Part shown: piece after piece, positions 1 to 6,996 of the stretch
Layout of the letters: each line of letters begins with the position of its first letter
Position numbering within the stretch: the first letter of the stretch is position 1
Origin: Acidobacteriota bacterium
GTDB lineage: Bacteria; Acidobacteriota; Thermoanaerobaculia; Multivoradales; J023
Reading direction: 5' to 3'
Length of the DNA stretch: 34,996 bases
NCBI GenBank assembly: GCA_029263395.1
Contig: JAJCXO010000278.1
Location: forward strand, 1-34,996
Notes under the pieces: generated by a model
Told to the model about the DNA's origin: nothing
Seen by the model: the letters and a program-made list of their open reading frames with translations, nothing else
Databases searched by the model: none
Translations under genes and position numbers: made by a program

Positions 1-289
1 CCTCTTCCAGGCAGATAGAGGGGTAGGCCCGCGAGCGTTCATTTGCCAACTTTGCCATGCTTCCGGTCTTTCCTCCCTCAGCCGGCCAGAGCTGAGATCT
101 CAAGATGGCCTACAAAAATATCGCAGGATGATGAATTAGGGAAGTGGTATTCGAGCCGTTATAGGGATAAATCTATTGTTTACAGTCCTTACAATTGAAT
201 ACAAATTTCTCCAAAATATTTGAATTAGGATAATTTAGGATTAGATAGGTCTGGCAATCGAGCGTTTGGCCAGGTGGATTCCGGCTACA
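1..289. other. non-coding upstream region, no gene seen
   Basis: I find no convincing coding frame here on either strand. The stretch 165-240 is AT-rich and stands out from its surroundings. A TACAAT hexamer occurs at 190-195 but lacks a good -35 at the right distance. The region may contain the tail of an upstream gene's untranslated sequence or additional control sites, but nothing can be named. Confidence 0.5.
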
Positions 290-319
290 TTGACCATATT
301 TTTGCGCGTCTGTTAGGAT
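290..319 (+). promoter_or_regulatory. probable metK promoter (TTGACC, 18 nt, TAGGAT)
   Basis: TTGACC at 290-295 and TAGGAT at 314-319 are separated by 18 nt. The -35 is the same hexamer found at the parA and 6910 promoters of this window, which supports it. Transcription would begin near 326 and leave a leader of about 180 nt before metK. The leader contains an AGCATC/GATGCT hairpin (432-451), an AAAGC/GCTTT hairpin (469-485) and two direct copies of TTCGACGT (460-467 and 484-491). Confidence 0.45.
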
Positions 320-505
320 CCGGTTTCTTCCAGACTAGGTCCTGATTCAACTGCGGCTAGCTGCGCGGAAGATGGCTGCCCTAGACACGCAAGTCGCCCC
401 GTCTCGACCCTTCAACTCCAAGCATCCCTTCAGCATCGCGCCGCGGATGCTCAATACCATTCGACGTCAAAGCTGGTAGTGCTTTCGACGTAAGGAGTAC
501 CGCTG

Positions 506-1654
506 ATGACTGAGCCCAGCACCTACCTATTCACTTCCGAATCGGTAACCGAAGGCCATCCAGACAAGATGGCCGATCAGATCTCCGATGCAGTCTTGGA
601 TGAGGCCGTGCGCCAAGATCCGATGAGCCGCGTCGCTTGCGAGACTCTCGTCACGACGGGAATGGTGCTCTTGGCTGGCGAAATCACCACTCAGGCCTAT
701 CTCGATTTTGCTGGCATTGCTCGCAAGACCGTCGAAGAGATTGGTTATGTCGACAGTCGATTGGGATTCGATGCAGCAAGCTGCGCTGTAGTCTCTGCGA
801 TTGATCCTCAGTCACCGGATATCGCCTTGGGTGTCGATCCAGGCGGAGCGGGCGACCAAGGGTTGATGTTTGGCTTTGCCTGTCGAGAGACCGAAGAGCT
901 CATGCCACTCTCGATCACCTTGGCACATCGCCTCACTGAGTCGCTAGCATCTGTTCGAAAGGCAGAGCAGTTGTCGTGGTTGAGGCCTGACGGCAAGAGC
1001 CAAGTGACGGTTGAGTATGAAGGGGAGTCACCCAAGCGGGTGCATACTGTCGTTATTTCTACTCAACATGACGCCGATGTAGAGCAAGAAGAAATCCGCC
1101 GAGAAATCATCGCGAAAGTGATCAAGCCGACAATTTCCGCCGACCTGATGGATGAGGATACGATTTTCCATGTCAACCCGACGGGGCGTTTTGTAACTGG
1201 CGGGCCGCAAGGAGACTGTGGCCTCACTGGACGGAAGATTATTGTTGATACCTACGGTGGATACGGCGGTCATGGTGGAGGAGCGTTCTCCGGAAAGGAC
1301 TCAACCAAGGTTGATCGTTCCGCCAGCTACATGGCTCGCCATATCGCCAAGAACCTTGTGGCAGCAGACCTAGCGGACCGGCTGACGGTTCAATTGGCAT
1401 ACGCTATCGGCGTCGCGGATCCTGTGTCGGTTCATGTGGAATCGTTCGGAACCGGAAAAGTCAGTGATCGCCGTCTCGAGGCCTTGATTCGCGAGCATTT
1501 CCCATTGACTCCGAAAGGGATCATTGAGCATCTGAACTTGAGGCGCCCCGTCTTCAGGCAGACAGCCGCCTATGGCCACTTTGGTCGCACCGGTGACGGT
1601 TTCACATGGGAGACACTTGATCACGTCGATGATCTTCGTTCAGCCGTAGGCTGA
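506..1654 (+). CDS. metK: S-adenosylmethionine synthase
   Basis: Makes S-adenosylmethionine from methionine and ATP in the cytoplasm, supplying methyl groups to the cell, including the radical-SAM enzyme MiaB encoded at 6997. The 382-residue protein has the usual family length. It opens with the ATP-site signature [11 protein letters not shown] and carries the GAGDQG hexapeptide (about residues 115-120). The glycine-rich loop GGGAFSGKD that closes over the triphosphate is at about 255-263. The ATG at 506 is supported by AAGGAG at 492-497, eight bases upstream. The gene stands alone on the plus strand and converges with lptFG. A leader of about 180 nt and a TTGACC promoter precede it. Identification is secure from family knowledge; only the leader's function is unknown. 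Confidence 0.97.
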   Translation: MTEPSTYLFTSESVTEGHPDKMADQISDAVLDEAVRQDPMSRVACETLVTTGMVLLAGEITTQAYLDFAGIARKTVEEIGYVDSRLGFDAASCAVVSAIDPQSPDIALGVDPGGAGDQGLMFGFACRETEELMPLSITLAHRLTESLASVRKAEQLSWLRPDGKSQVTVEYEGESPKRVHTVVISTQHDADVEQEEIRREIIAKVIKPTISADLMDEDTIFHVNPTGRFVTGGPQGDCGLTGRKIIVDTYGGYGGHGGGAFSGKDSTKVDRSASYMARHIAKNLVAADLADRLTVQLAYAIGVADPVSVHVESFGTGKVSDRRLEALIREHFPLTPKGIIEHLNLRRPVFRQTAAYGHFGRTGDGFTWETLDHVDDLRSAVG

Positions 1655-1714
1655 CACTCGATATCTGGCCGTAGGCTGAACGCTCATAGCCTCGTCATTA
1701 GGCCACAACTGCGT

Positions 1715-1853
1715 AAGAGAGGGGCTTCGTCGTTGATTCGGCGAAGCCCTTTCCTCGTTGGTGATCAGGTTCGGACACCGAGCAAGAGAGGGGGCTTCGT
1801 CGTTGATTCGGCAAAGCCCTTTCCTCGTTGGTGATCAGGTTCGGACGCCGAGA
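1715..1853. repeat. 70-bp direct tandem duplication, two copies
   Basis: Copy 1 (1715-1783) and copy 2 (1784-1853) are about 95% identical: one extra G in copy 2, substitutions at 1743/1813 and 1777/1847, and a changed last base. Each copy contains a hairpin around GGGCTTCG and a sequence corresponding to the last codons and stop of lptFG. Copy 2 overlaps the real 3' end of lptFG; copy 1 is a non-coding duplicate of it. Confidence 0.93.
1721..1753. terminator. hairpin between convergent metK and lptFG
   Basis: GGGCTTCG (1722-1729) pairs perfectly with CGAAGCCC (1742-1749) around a 12-nt loop, followed on the plus strand by TTT only. On the minus strand the stem is followed by a pyrimidine run. 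The duplicate in copy 2 (around 1792-1819) has one disrupted pair. It probably terminates transcripts from both sides, although the U-tract is weak. Confidence 0.5.
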
Positions 1854-4192
1854 AAGAGATACAGCGAAAAGATCGCGAAAATTCCGTTGGGAGTCCAGAC
1901 TGCAACAGCCGGCGGCAGAATTGCATTCTCACCCAAAGCGGCAAAGATGCTCAAGAAGATCATGAGAATGACACCAAGTACAAGGGAGAGGCCAATCCCA
2001 TATAGGGCTCCTTGGCGCCCTAGCTTGAATGCGAAAGGGAGAGCCACCAAGGCCATGACTAGCGTAATGACCGGATACGCTACTTTGTTGTGGAGCGCTA
2101 CCTCGAGCTGTGGCACTTTTTGGCCGCTACTCTGAAGTTCGTTGATGTACTCTCGCAGCTCTGCGAAATCCATCTCGTCTGGCTTGCGCAGACCTCCACG
2201 GAAGTATTCTGGACCTTGATCCAGGTGGTACTTACGAGGCTCATCGAACGTGACAAAGCCGGTCTCTTCTTGTCCCTCCCAAGATCTCGACCAGCCACTC
2301 GAAAACGCCCACCAACCGTCCTCGATATAGGTTGCACTTTCAGCCCACAGACGGTCTGTCAGCCGGTAGTCCTCATCGAACTTGAAAATTTGGAGTCGAT
2401 GTAACTGTTGACGTTCCTCATCGAGAAACGCGTAGTTGTACAGGAAGTTCCCCTTTCCGAACAGCCATCGCTGATCAGCTCGATTCCTTGTCAGGCTACT
2501 TTGGTTCCCTTTGATGATCGACCTGAGCTCGGCCGTACGTTCGTTCGAAGCTGCCAAGACTTCGGACTGCAAGACTCCGCACAGAGTTGCGACGAGTGCC
2601 GCAGCCAAGACGACTGGAACCGAAAGTCGATAGAGGCTCATTCCAAGAGCCTTACACGCGATGATCTCGTTGGTGCGGGATAACAAACCGAAGCTGATAA
2701 GAGTCGTCACCAAAACCATAATGGGCGCGATCTGGTACACGATCGAGAAGATCTTGAGCTTGTAGTAGTCCGCAATGATGCCGAACGGTGCTTCGCTGTC
2801 GAGGATGCTGTCGAAGTTGTCAGCGAGATCAAAGACCAGATAGACAGCAACACCGCTTACGAACGCGATGGTCAGGACTCGGAAGAATGTGGCGAGTACA
2901 TACCGGTCGACAGAGTTAGGGAAACGTAGTCGTACCTCCGGCAATCGCAGAACCAACCGGGGTTTCCGCCTTTGGGTAGAGGCAGCAGACCTTCGCTTCT
3001 GCTTGCGCTCTTCTCGTTTGGCCTGGAAGTGGAGAAGCCGGACCCAAAAGGTCTCCTGAATCCAACGATCGATCTTCGAGAGCATAAGGCTCTTGTCTCG
3101 GTTTCGCCTTGTCAGTAGGAACACACCGAGTATGAGTAAGGCGATGTTTGGAAACCAGACGGCCAGCCAAGGCTCGACAGATCCATCGCGTGCGATGTCC
3201 TCCCCAGAGTTCAGCAGGACGTAGTAAACGACAAACACTCCAAGGGAAATCGCAAAGCCTGAAGAACGCCCGCCGCGAGAATTATTGAATCCGAGCGGAA
3301 GAGCTAAGAGGCCAAAGACCATACAGGCAGCCGGAAGACTGAACTTCTTATGAAGCTCTACCTGTGCGATGTTGCGAACCATTTCAGGTTGGCTCGGATC
3401 CCTGGCTCGCCTACGTAACTCATCGAAAGCCAGTTCCCTCATACCTCGCTTTACTGAGCTCTTCGACATCTGAGGCAATGTTGCCAGCTTGATGCCCATC
3501 TCCTTCTGAACGATGACTCCTTGCTCGCGTGGATTCTGGAGGTCCATGCGATGGATATGGGCGTTCTCCAGCGACAGAATAACTTCAGTGCCGCTTGGGT
3601 CTGGGCTGGCCCAGCCCCAATCCGCGACGAAAACTTCGCTCTTCTGAGTCGGAATCGACTCAGAGAGAAACACGCCCTTCCAGCGGCCTTCGCCTGGTGG
3701 CGCCTCAAAGATGTACAGGACCTTTCCTTGCCACCCGGTGTGTGGGACTCGGGGTTGGACCTCCTCAGTAAGGCTTTGGGCCAGAATCTTGAGGCGGAGC
3801 TGCTGCAAAGCATGATTACCTGAAGGAAGGACATCAATCATCAGATAGATGTTGACTCCCGTCAACAAGAGAGACAGGAAGACGATTGGGCGGTAGAGCG
3901 AGAACAGGCTGACGCCACCAGCACGGATTGCAATGAGCTCGCTATCCGCGGAGAGTCTCCCGACCGCAATCAAGATACCGAACAACAATGCCATCGGAAT
4001 CGTCATGACAACGATCCATGGCAAAGACAGGAGCAAGAGGCGACCGACCATGCTGGCCTCGACGCCGCTCGAAATAATCAACTTTGCAGACTTGAAGAGC
4101 GCCTGCAAAAGAAGGATGAATGTGAAGACCGAAAATCCCAGAATCAAAGGACCAATGATCTCGGACAACATGTAGCGATCAAGTCGGCGCAT
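1835..4192 (-). CDS. LptF-LptG fusion, LPS export permease
   Basis: Both transmembrane subunits of the LptB2FG lipopolysaccharide extractor appear joined in one 785-residue protein; each is normally about 350-380 residues. The first half (about 1-365) has the LptF layout: helices near 12-34, 52-78 and 100-122, a periplasmic domain, and the conserved segment LHKKFSLPAACMVFGL (280-295) before the last helices. A likely coupling helix contains DSELIAIRAGG (83-93). A basic linker (about 385-425, rich in K, R and E) leads to the second half (about 428-785). This repeats the plan with SNEIIACKALGMSL as coupling helix and HNKVAYPVITLVMAL near the end. It should pair with LptB and LptCA encoded at 16620 and 17380. 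A TATAAT lies nine bases upstream of the ATG and no Shine-Dalgarno is visible. There is no stop or frameshift between the halves. Confidence 0.92.
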   Translation of the reverse strand: MRRLDRYMLSEIIGPLILGFSVFTFILLLQALFKSAKLIISSGVEASMVGRLLLLSLPWIVVMTIPMALLFGILIAVGRLSADSELIAIRAGGVSLFSLYRPIVFLSLLLTGVNIYLMIDVLPSGNHALQQLRLKILAQSLTEEVQPRVPHTGWQGKVLYIFEAPPGEGRWKGVFLSESIPTQKSEVFVADWGWASPDPSGTEVILSLENAHIHRMDLQNPREQGVIVQKEMGIKLATLPQMSKSSVKRGMRELAFDELRRRARDPSQPEMVRNIAQVELHKKFSLPAACMVFGLLALPLGFNNSRGGRSSGFAISLGVFVVYYVLLNSGEDIARDGSVEPWLAVWFPNIALLILGVFLLTRRNRDKSLMLSKIDRWIQETFWVRLLHFQAKREERKQKRRSAASTQRRKPRLVLRLPEVRLRFPNSVDRYVLATFFRVLTIAFVSGVAVYLVFDLADNFDSILDSEAPFGIIADYYKLKIFSIVYQIAPIMVLVTTLISFGLLSRTNEIIACKALGMSLYRLSVPVVLAAALVATLCGVLQSEVLAASNERTAELRSIIKGNQSSLTRNRADQRWLFGKGNFLYNYAFLDEERQQLHRLQIFKFDEDYRLTDRLWAESATYIEDGWWAFSSGWSRSWEGQEETGFVTFDEPRKYHLDQGPEYFRGGLRKPDEMDFAELREYINELQSSGQKVPQLEVALHNKVAYPVITLVMALVALPFAFKLGRQGALYGIGLSLVLGVILMIFLSIFAALGENAILPPAVAVWTPNGIFAIFSLYLFLGVRT

Positions 4193-4201
4193 AAGAGCGA
4201 G

Positions 4202-4207
4202 ATTATA
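4202..4207 (-). promoter_or_regulatory. -10 element just upstream of lptFG
   Basis: An exact TATAAT reads toward lptFG and ends nine bases before its ATG. No good -35 is visible at 16-18 nt (best candidate ATGTGA, 3 of 6). If used, the transcript would start at or within a few bases of the ATG, which agrees with the absence of a ribosome binding site. Confidence 0.4.
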
Positions 4208-4346
4208 CGCGTTGAGCTGATGCTTTCACATGCCTTCGCCCAGGCACATCAAGCCGATAAGATGTGTTATGTAAACCAGCAGGCGCGGTCTCGCAACTCA
4301 ACTAGAGCTGCGAGCCACCGGTCCTGAAGTCCTAGGTTGCCTGCCG

Positions 4347-5198
4347 CTACTTCTCTAGCCTCAAGTCATTGAGAATAGACTCGAGTGTCTCGATTAGCTC
4401 GGACTTGCTGACTTGGCTCTGGCGGAACTTCAAAGACAGATTGAATTTCTTGTCCTGCGGCTTGTAGCTGTACACGAAAGGCTTAGGGCGATTGCTCTTC
4501 TTCTCGCCACGCTTCTGACGGCGTAGGTCGTCTCGACTCAACCCTCGACGATCAACAGCTTCGAGGAGTTGAATCATTTCTTGCTCAGTCTCCGCCTTCA
4601 GAACCTCGAGCAGCAGTGACTTGGTGCTGATCCCAAGAGCTTGTGCCGCCTCACGCACCTTGGTAGGCATCTTGAGCAACGCAAGACTCTCGGTTACAAC
4701 CGTTCTTGACTTACTGACCGAAGTGGCGATCTCTTCATGGGTGTAGTTGAATCTCTCACCCAATGAGCGGTAGCCCTCTGCCTCTTCAAATGGAGTCAGG
4801 TCTTTCCGTTGAAGATTCTCGATCAATGCAATCTCGAGAGCTTCCTCTTCACTGACGTCCATCTCGATGACAGGAATCTCTTGCAGCCCAGCTTCCATCG
4901 CCGCTCTGTAACGACGTTCCCCACTGATGATCAGCAAGGTGCTTCCAGTTGCCGAAGCCTCTCGTGGGCGAACAAGGATTGGCTCTAGAACGCCTTTGTC
5001 CTTAATGGAGTTGGCAAGTTCTGTCAGATTCCCCATCGTGGCGCGAGGTTGATTGGGGTCCGGTTCCACAGCGGAAAGCGGAATCATGTTGCCGATAGGA
5101 ATTGAGTTTCGAGCAGCGAGCTCCTCGACGAAGTGGCTGCTATGTCGCATCCGCTTGCGCTTGGGCAACCCTCTTCGATCAGCTGCAACGTTAGACAC
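4347..5198 (-). CDS. parB: ParB-family chromosome partition protein
   Basis: Centromere-binding CTPase-type protein acting with ParA to segregate origin-proximal DNA. In the 283 residues I see a basic N-terminal tail, the ParB/Spo0J nuclease-like fold with GERRYRAA (93-100), and the ENLQRKDLTPFEEA segment (127-140). A helix-turn-helix at about 151-178 and a C-terminal dimerisation segment (about 250-283) follow. Between them the HTH recognition part reads SKSRTVVTESLALLKMP, where most chromosomal ParBs have an SRS-VAN-LRLL type sequence, so its DNA specificity may differ. The GTG start overlaps the parA stop by 8 nt and has GAGG upstream, so the two genes are translated as a pair. Plasmid-type ParB is less likely given the housekeeping context. 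Confidence 0.92.
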   Translation of the reverse strand: MSNVAADRRGLPKRKRMRHSSHFVEELAARNSIPIGNMIPLSAVEPDPNQPRATMGNLTELANSIKDKGVLEPILVRPREASATGSTLLIISGERRYRAAMEAGLQEIPVIEMDVSEEEALEIALIENLQRKDLTPFEEAEGYRSLGERFNYTHEEIATSVSKSRTVVTESLALLKMPTKVREAAQALGISTKSLLLEVLKAETEQEMIQLLEAVDRRGLSRDDLRRQKRGEKKSNRPKPFVYSYKPQDKKFNLSLKFRQSQVSKSELIETLESILNDLRLEK

Positions 5199-5949
5199 GT
5201 GCTAGTACCTCTTCAGACAGTTTGTAGTACTCGTATGCACCGCTCGATCGAGGGGCGAAACTGAAGATGGATTCTTTGTATGCCGGGCTTTCTTCCAAGC
5301 GGACACTCTTGCTGATTCTCGTCTCAAAGAGTTTGTCACCGAAGACCTCCCCTATCTCTTGCCGAATGTCACGGGAAAGGATGGTGCGTTTGTCGTAGAG
5401 GGTGATAACTACACCCAGAATCTGGAGGTCTGGATTCGCCCGCACTTTGATCTTGTCGATGGTTTCGAGCAGGTCATCGGTCCCTTCTAGTGCAAAGTAG
5501 CTGGACTGAATAGGGATCAAGATGTGAGTTGCGGCAACAAGTGCGTTAACGGTAATGATGCCGAGGGTAGGCGGTGTATCGATGATGATGTAATCGAATT
5601 GATCGTGTATGCGGTCGATTTCATCCTTGAGTTTAAAATGACTGTCGAGTTCACCTAGTAACTTAGCTTCGATCTTGGCTAGGGATATGCCTGATGGCCC
5701 AACGTAGAGATGAGGTACTTTGGGTGCCTCGTGAATGATGTCGTTGAGACTGACGTCTTCTTGGGTCAACACTTCGTACATTGAGCCCTGAAGCCCATGA
5801 ACGTCGAGGAACGACATACTGCTGTTAGCTTGTGGGTCGACATCGATAAGGAGCGTACGGAAACCCTTGGTCGCGAGGGCGGCCGCAAGATTTATGGCGG
5901 TCGTTGTCTTGCCGACACCGCCCTTCTGGTTCGTTATCGCAATGATCAT
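5191..5949 (-). CDS. parA: ParA/Soj chromosome partition ATPase
   Basis: Deviant Walker ATPase that moves ParB-bound DNA over the nucleoid. The 252-residue protein begins directly with the fold: KGGVGKTT (9-16) is the deviant Walker A with its signature lysine. LLIDVDPQANSS (about 34-45) is the A-prime motif and IIIDTPPTLG (about 121-130) is Walker B. There is no N-terminal HTH, so it is the small chromosomal (Soj-like) type. It is first in a two-gene operon with parB. A TTGACC/TACACT promoter ends 11 bases before the ATG and no Shine-Dalgarno is visible, so the leader should be only a few bases. A perfect palindrome sits 15 bases upstream of the -35 and may bind ParB or another regulator. 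Confidence 0.94.
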   Translation of the reverse strand: MIIAITNQKGGVGKTTTAINLAAALATKGFRTLLIDVDPQANSSMSFLDVHGLQGSMYEVLTQEDVSLNDIIHEAPKVPHLYVGPSGISLAKIEAKLLGELDSHFKLKDEIDRIHDQFDYIIIDTPPTLGIITVNALVAATHILIPIQSSYFALEGTDDLLETIDKIKVRANPDLQILGVVITLYDKRTILSRDIRQEIGEVFGDKLFETRISKSVRLEESPAYKESIFSFAPRSSGAYEYYKLSEEVLARV

Positions 5950-5960
5950 GGTTGAATTGG

Positions 5961-5989
5961 AGTGTACGAGAAGCTCTCAGGTAGGTCAA
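5961..5989 (-). promoter_or_regulatory. parAB promoter (TTGACC, 17 nt, TACACT)
   Basis: Reading on the minus strand, TTGACC (5989-5984) and TACACT (5966-5961) are spaced by 17 nt. Transcription would start about 4-5 nt before the parA ATG at 5949. The -35 is identical to those proposed for metK and the DUF151 gene. Confidence 0.55.
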
Positions 5990-6003
5990 TTGTTTGTATG
6001 CTC

Positions 6004-6021
6004 TTGTCGGCGCGCCGACAA
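6004..6021. promoter_or_regulatory. palindrome copy 1, candidate operator or parS-like site
   Basis: TTGTCGGCGCGCCGACAA is an 18-bp perfect palindrome with no spacer, lying 15 bp upstream of the parAB -35. Its 16-bp core and the following AT recur at 6371-6388. It differs from the usual parS (TGTTTCACGTGAAACA) at all but the outer TGT/ACA. Confidence 0.6.
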
Positions 6022-6370
6022 TTCAGCTAAACCTAGGTAAACACTCGTCTTATCTACGCAGACTCGGTTTGTGCTCTCTGTTGGTTGGCGGCAAGTTTCT
6101 TTGGTCGTGTAGTGCTTAGTAGCACTCACTGCTTTCACGCGGTACTCATCTGCTCCTCCCCATTTCCTTCTTTCCTAGGTTGTCCTCGACTGTGTTATGT
6201 GGTGAGCAGCGAGTGACCGAGCCAAATACATCGTGTACGGCCGTGTTTCCCAGGGAGCTGGGGCAAGCCTCCTGTCTTCATCTCACTTCAGCTAGGGGAG
6301 ACATCCAGACCTGCTCGCGAGTTGTCTAGCCTAGCTGCTCTTACCGGCTCTCAGACCGTTCTACCATCGA

Positions 6371-6386
6371 TGTCGGCGCGCCGACA
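6371..6386. promoter_or_regulatory. palindrome copy 2, same 16-bp core
   Basis: TGTCGGCGCGCCGACA recurs exactly 366 bp from the first copy, between the DUF151 gene and the gene-free region. Its right edge merges with the arm of a 14-bp hairpin. Two exact copies of a 16-bp palindrome within 400 bp are not expected by chance. Confidence 0.6.
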
Positions 6387-6417
6387 ATGTGACACGACAA
6401 GAGGTCGTGTCACATTG
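6385..6417 (-). terminator. 14-bp perfect hairpin at the end of the DUF151 gene
   Basis: 6385-6398 pairs perfectly with 6404-6417 around a five-base loop (6399-6403). The right arm contains the TGA stop of the gene at 6410. No T-run follows on the minus strand; instead the palindrome at 6371-6386, itself able to fold, comes directly next. It could end transcription, protect the 3' end, or bind a protein. Confidence 0.45.
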
Positions 6418-6910
6418 TGTACTTACCGAGATCTTCTGGATCCAGCTCTTCCAACCACTTCTTGAGCTTGTCTTTGTCTGGTGATTGTGCCGAGAGGACA
6501 TCGACTTTTGCCTTCTCGAGGACGGTACTCGACACCAGTATTTGTGCGCTAGCCCGCAAGGCCAAGGCAATGGCGTCGCTTGGTCTTGAGTCAACGACGA
6601 CGTCACTGCCAGCCGATTGCAGATGGATCTGTGCAAAGAAGGTATTGTCGATCAAGTCGTGGATCAAGATCCGATCTACCGTGCAGTGAATACTCTCGAG
6701 TAGATTCAGAAAGAGATCGTGAGTCATTGGGCGTGGCGCTTGAATACCTTCAAGACTGAGCGCGATTGCGTTTGCCTCAAAGATACCGATCCAGATCGGC
6801 AGGACCTTCGAATGCTCCTCATTCTGAAGGATCACAATAGGGGCATTCGAATTCGGGTCCATCATGAGACCCTTGACTTCCATCGGGATCGTGTCGTCCA
6901 TGATTGCCAT
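6410..6910 (-). CDS. bifunctional nuclease family protein (DUF151)
   Basis: The 166-residue protein matches the DUF151/BFN family, whose plant founder has RNase and DNase activity; bacterial members are poorly characterised. The recognisable core runs from MEVKGLMMDPNSNAPIVILQ, through LPIWIGIFEANAIALSLEG (about 37-55) and PMTHDLFLNLL (about 61-71). It ends at DSRPSDAIALALRASAQILVSS (about 107-128). The acidic tail is variable. The ATG at 6910 has no Shine-Dalgarno, but TTGACC/CACAAT ends six bases upstream, so a leaderless message explains the start. A second ATG three codons in is possible. It lies after miaB on the same strand but has its own promoter, and ends in a large hairpin. Family assignment is firm; the cellular role is unknown. 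Confidence 0.88.
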   Translation of the reverse strand: MAIMDDTIPMEVKGLMMDPNSNAPIVILQNEEHSKVLPIWIGIFEANAIALSLEGIQAPRPMTHDLFLNLLESIHCTVDRILIHDLIDNTFFAQIHLQSAGSDVVVDSRPSDAIALALRASAQILVSSTVLEKAKVDVLSAQSPDKDKLKKWLEELDPEDLGKYTM

Positions 6911-6916
6911 GAAACT

Positions 6917-6945
6917 ATTGTGCGCTTCTCCACTGCTAAGGTCAA
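6917..6945 (-). promoter_or_regulatory. promoter giving a leaderless transcript (TTGACC, 17 nt, CACAAT)
   Basis: TTGACC (6945-6940) and CACAAT (6922-6917) are 17 nt apart on the minus strand. The -10 ends six bases before the ATG at 6910, so the A of ATG is the expected +1. It sits in the 86-bp gap after the miaB stop. Confidence 0.6.
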
Positions 6946-6996
6946 GAGCGCTGTACCCAAGGTGACTCTGATCGCACGGTTACGTGCGTTTGCCGG

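Larger units (their letters stand above)
5950..6409. other. 460-bp intergenic region upstream of parAB
   Basis: No coding frame is convincing here. The region holds the parAB promoter, two identical palindromes near its two ends (6005-6020 and 6371-6386), a small AGTGC/GCACT hairpin (6111-6126) and a DnaA-box-like TTATCTACG at 6050-6058 (two mismatches to TTATCCACA). There is no AT-rich unwinding stretch or cluster of DnaA boxes, so I do not call an origin. The size and the paired palindromes suggest a control or centromere-like site. Confidence 0.5.

Noticed and set aside
331-400. SAM-I or SAH riboswitch in the metK leader
   Set aside because: The conserved cores of these families are not recognisable; the short pairings seen are imperfect.
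1638-1681. GTTCAGCC/GGCTGAAC inverted repeat at the end of metK as terminator
   Set aside because: The 28-base loop and lack of a T-run make it weaker than the hairpin at 1722-1749; it may only reflect a small duplication of CCGTAGGCTGA.
3521-3823. 100-codon plus-strand frame
   Set aside because: Antisense to the LptF half of lptFG, with no supporting signals.
6023-6368. Possible replication origin next to parAB
   Set aside because: Only one DnaA-box-like sequence (two mismatches), no AT-rich unwinding region, and no dnaA, dnaN, gidA or gidB nearby.
5950-6409. Canonical parS site
   Set aside because: No match to TGTTTCACGTGAAACA; the nearest is a TTTCACG fragment near 6131 that lacks its other half.
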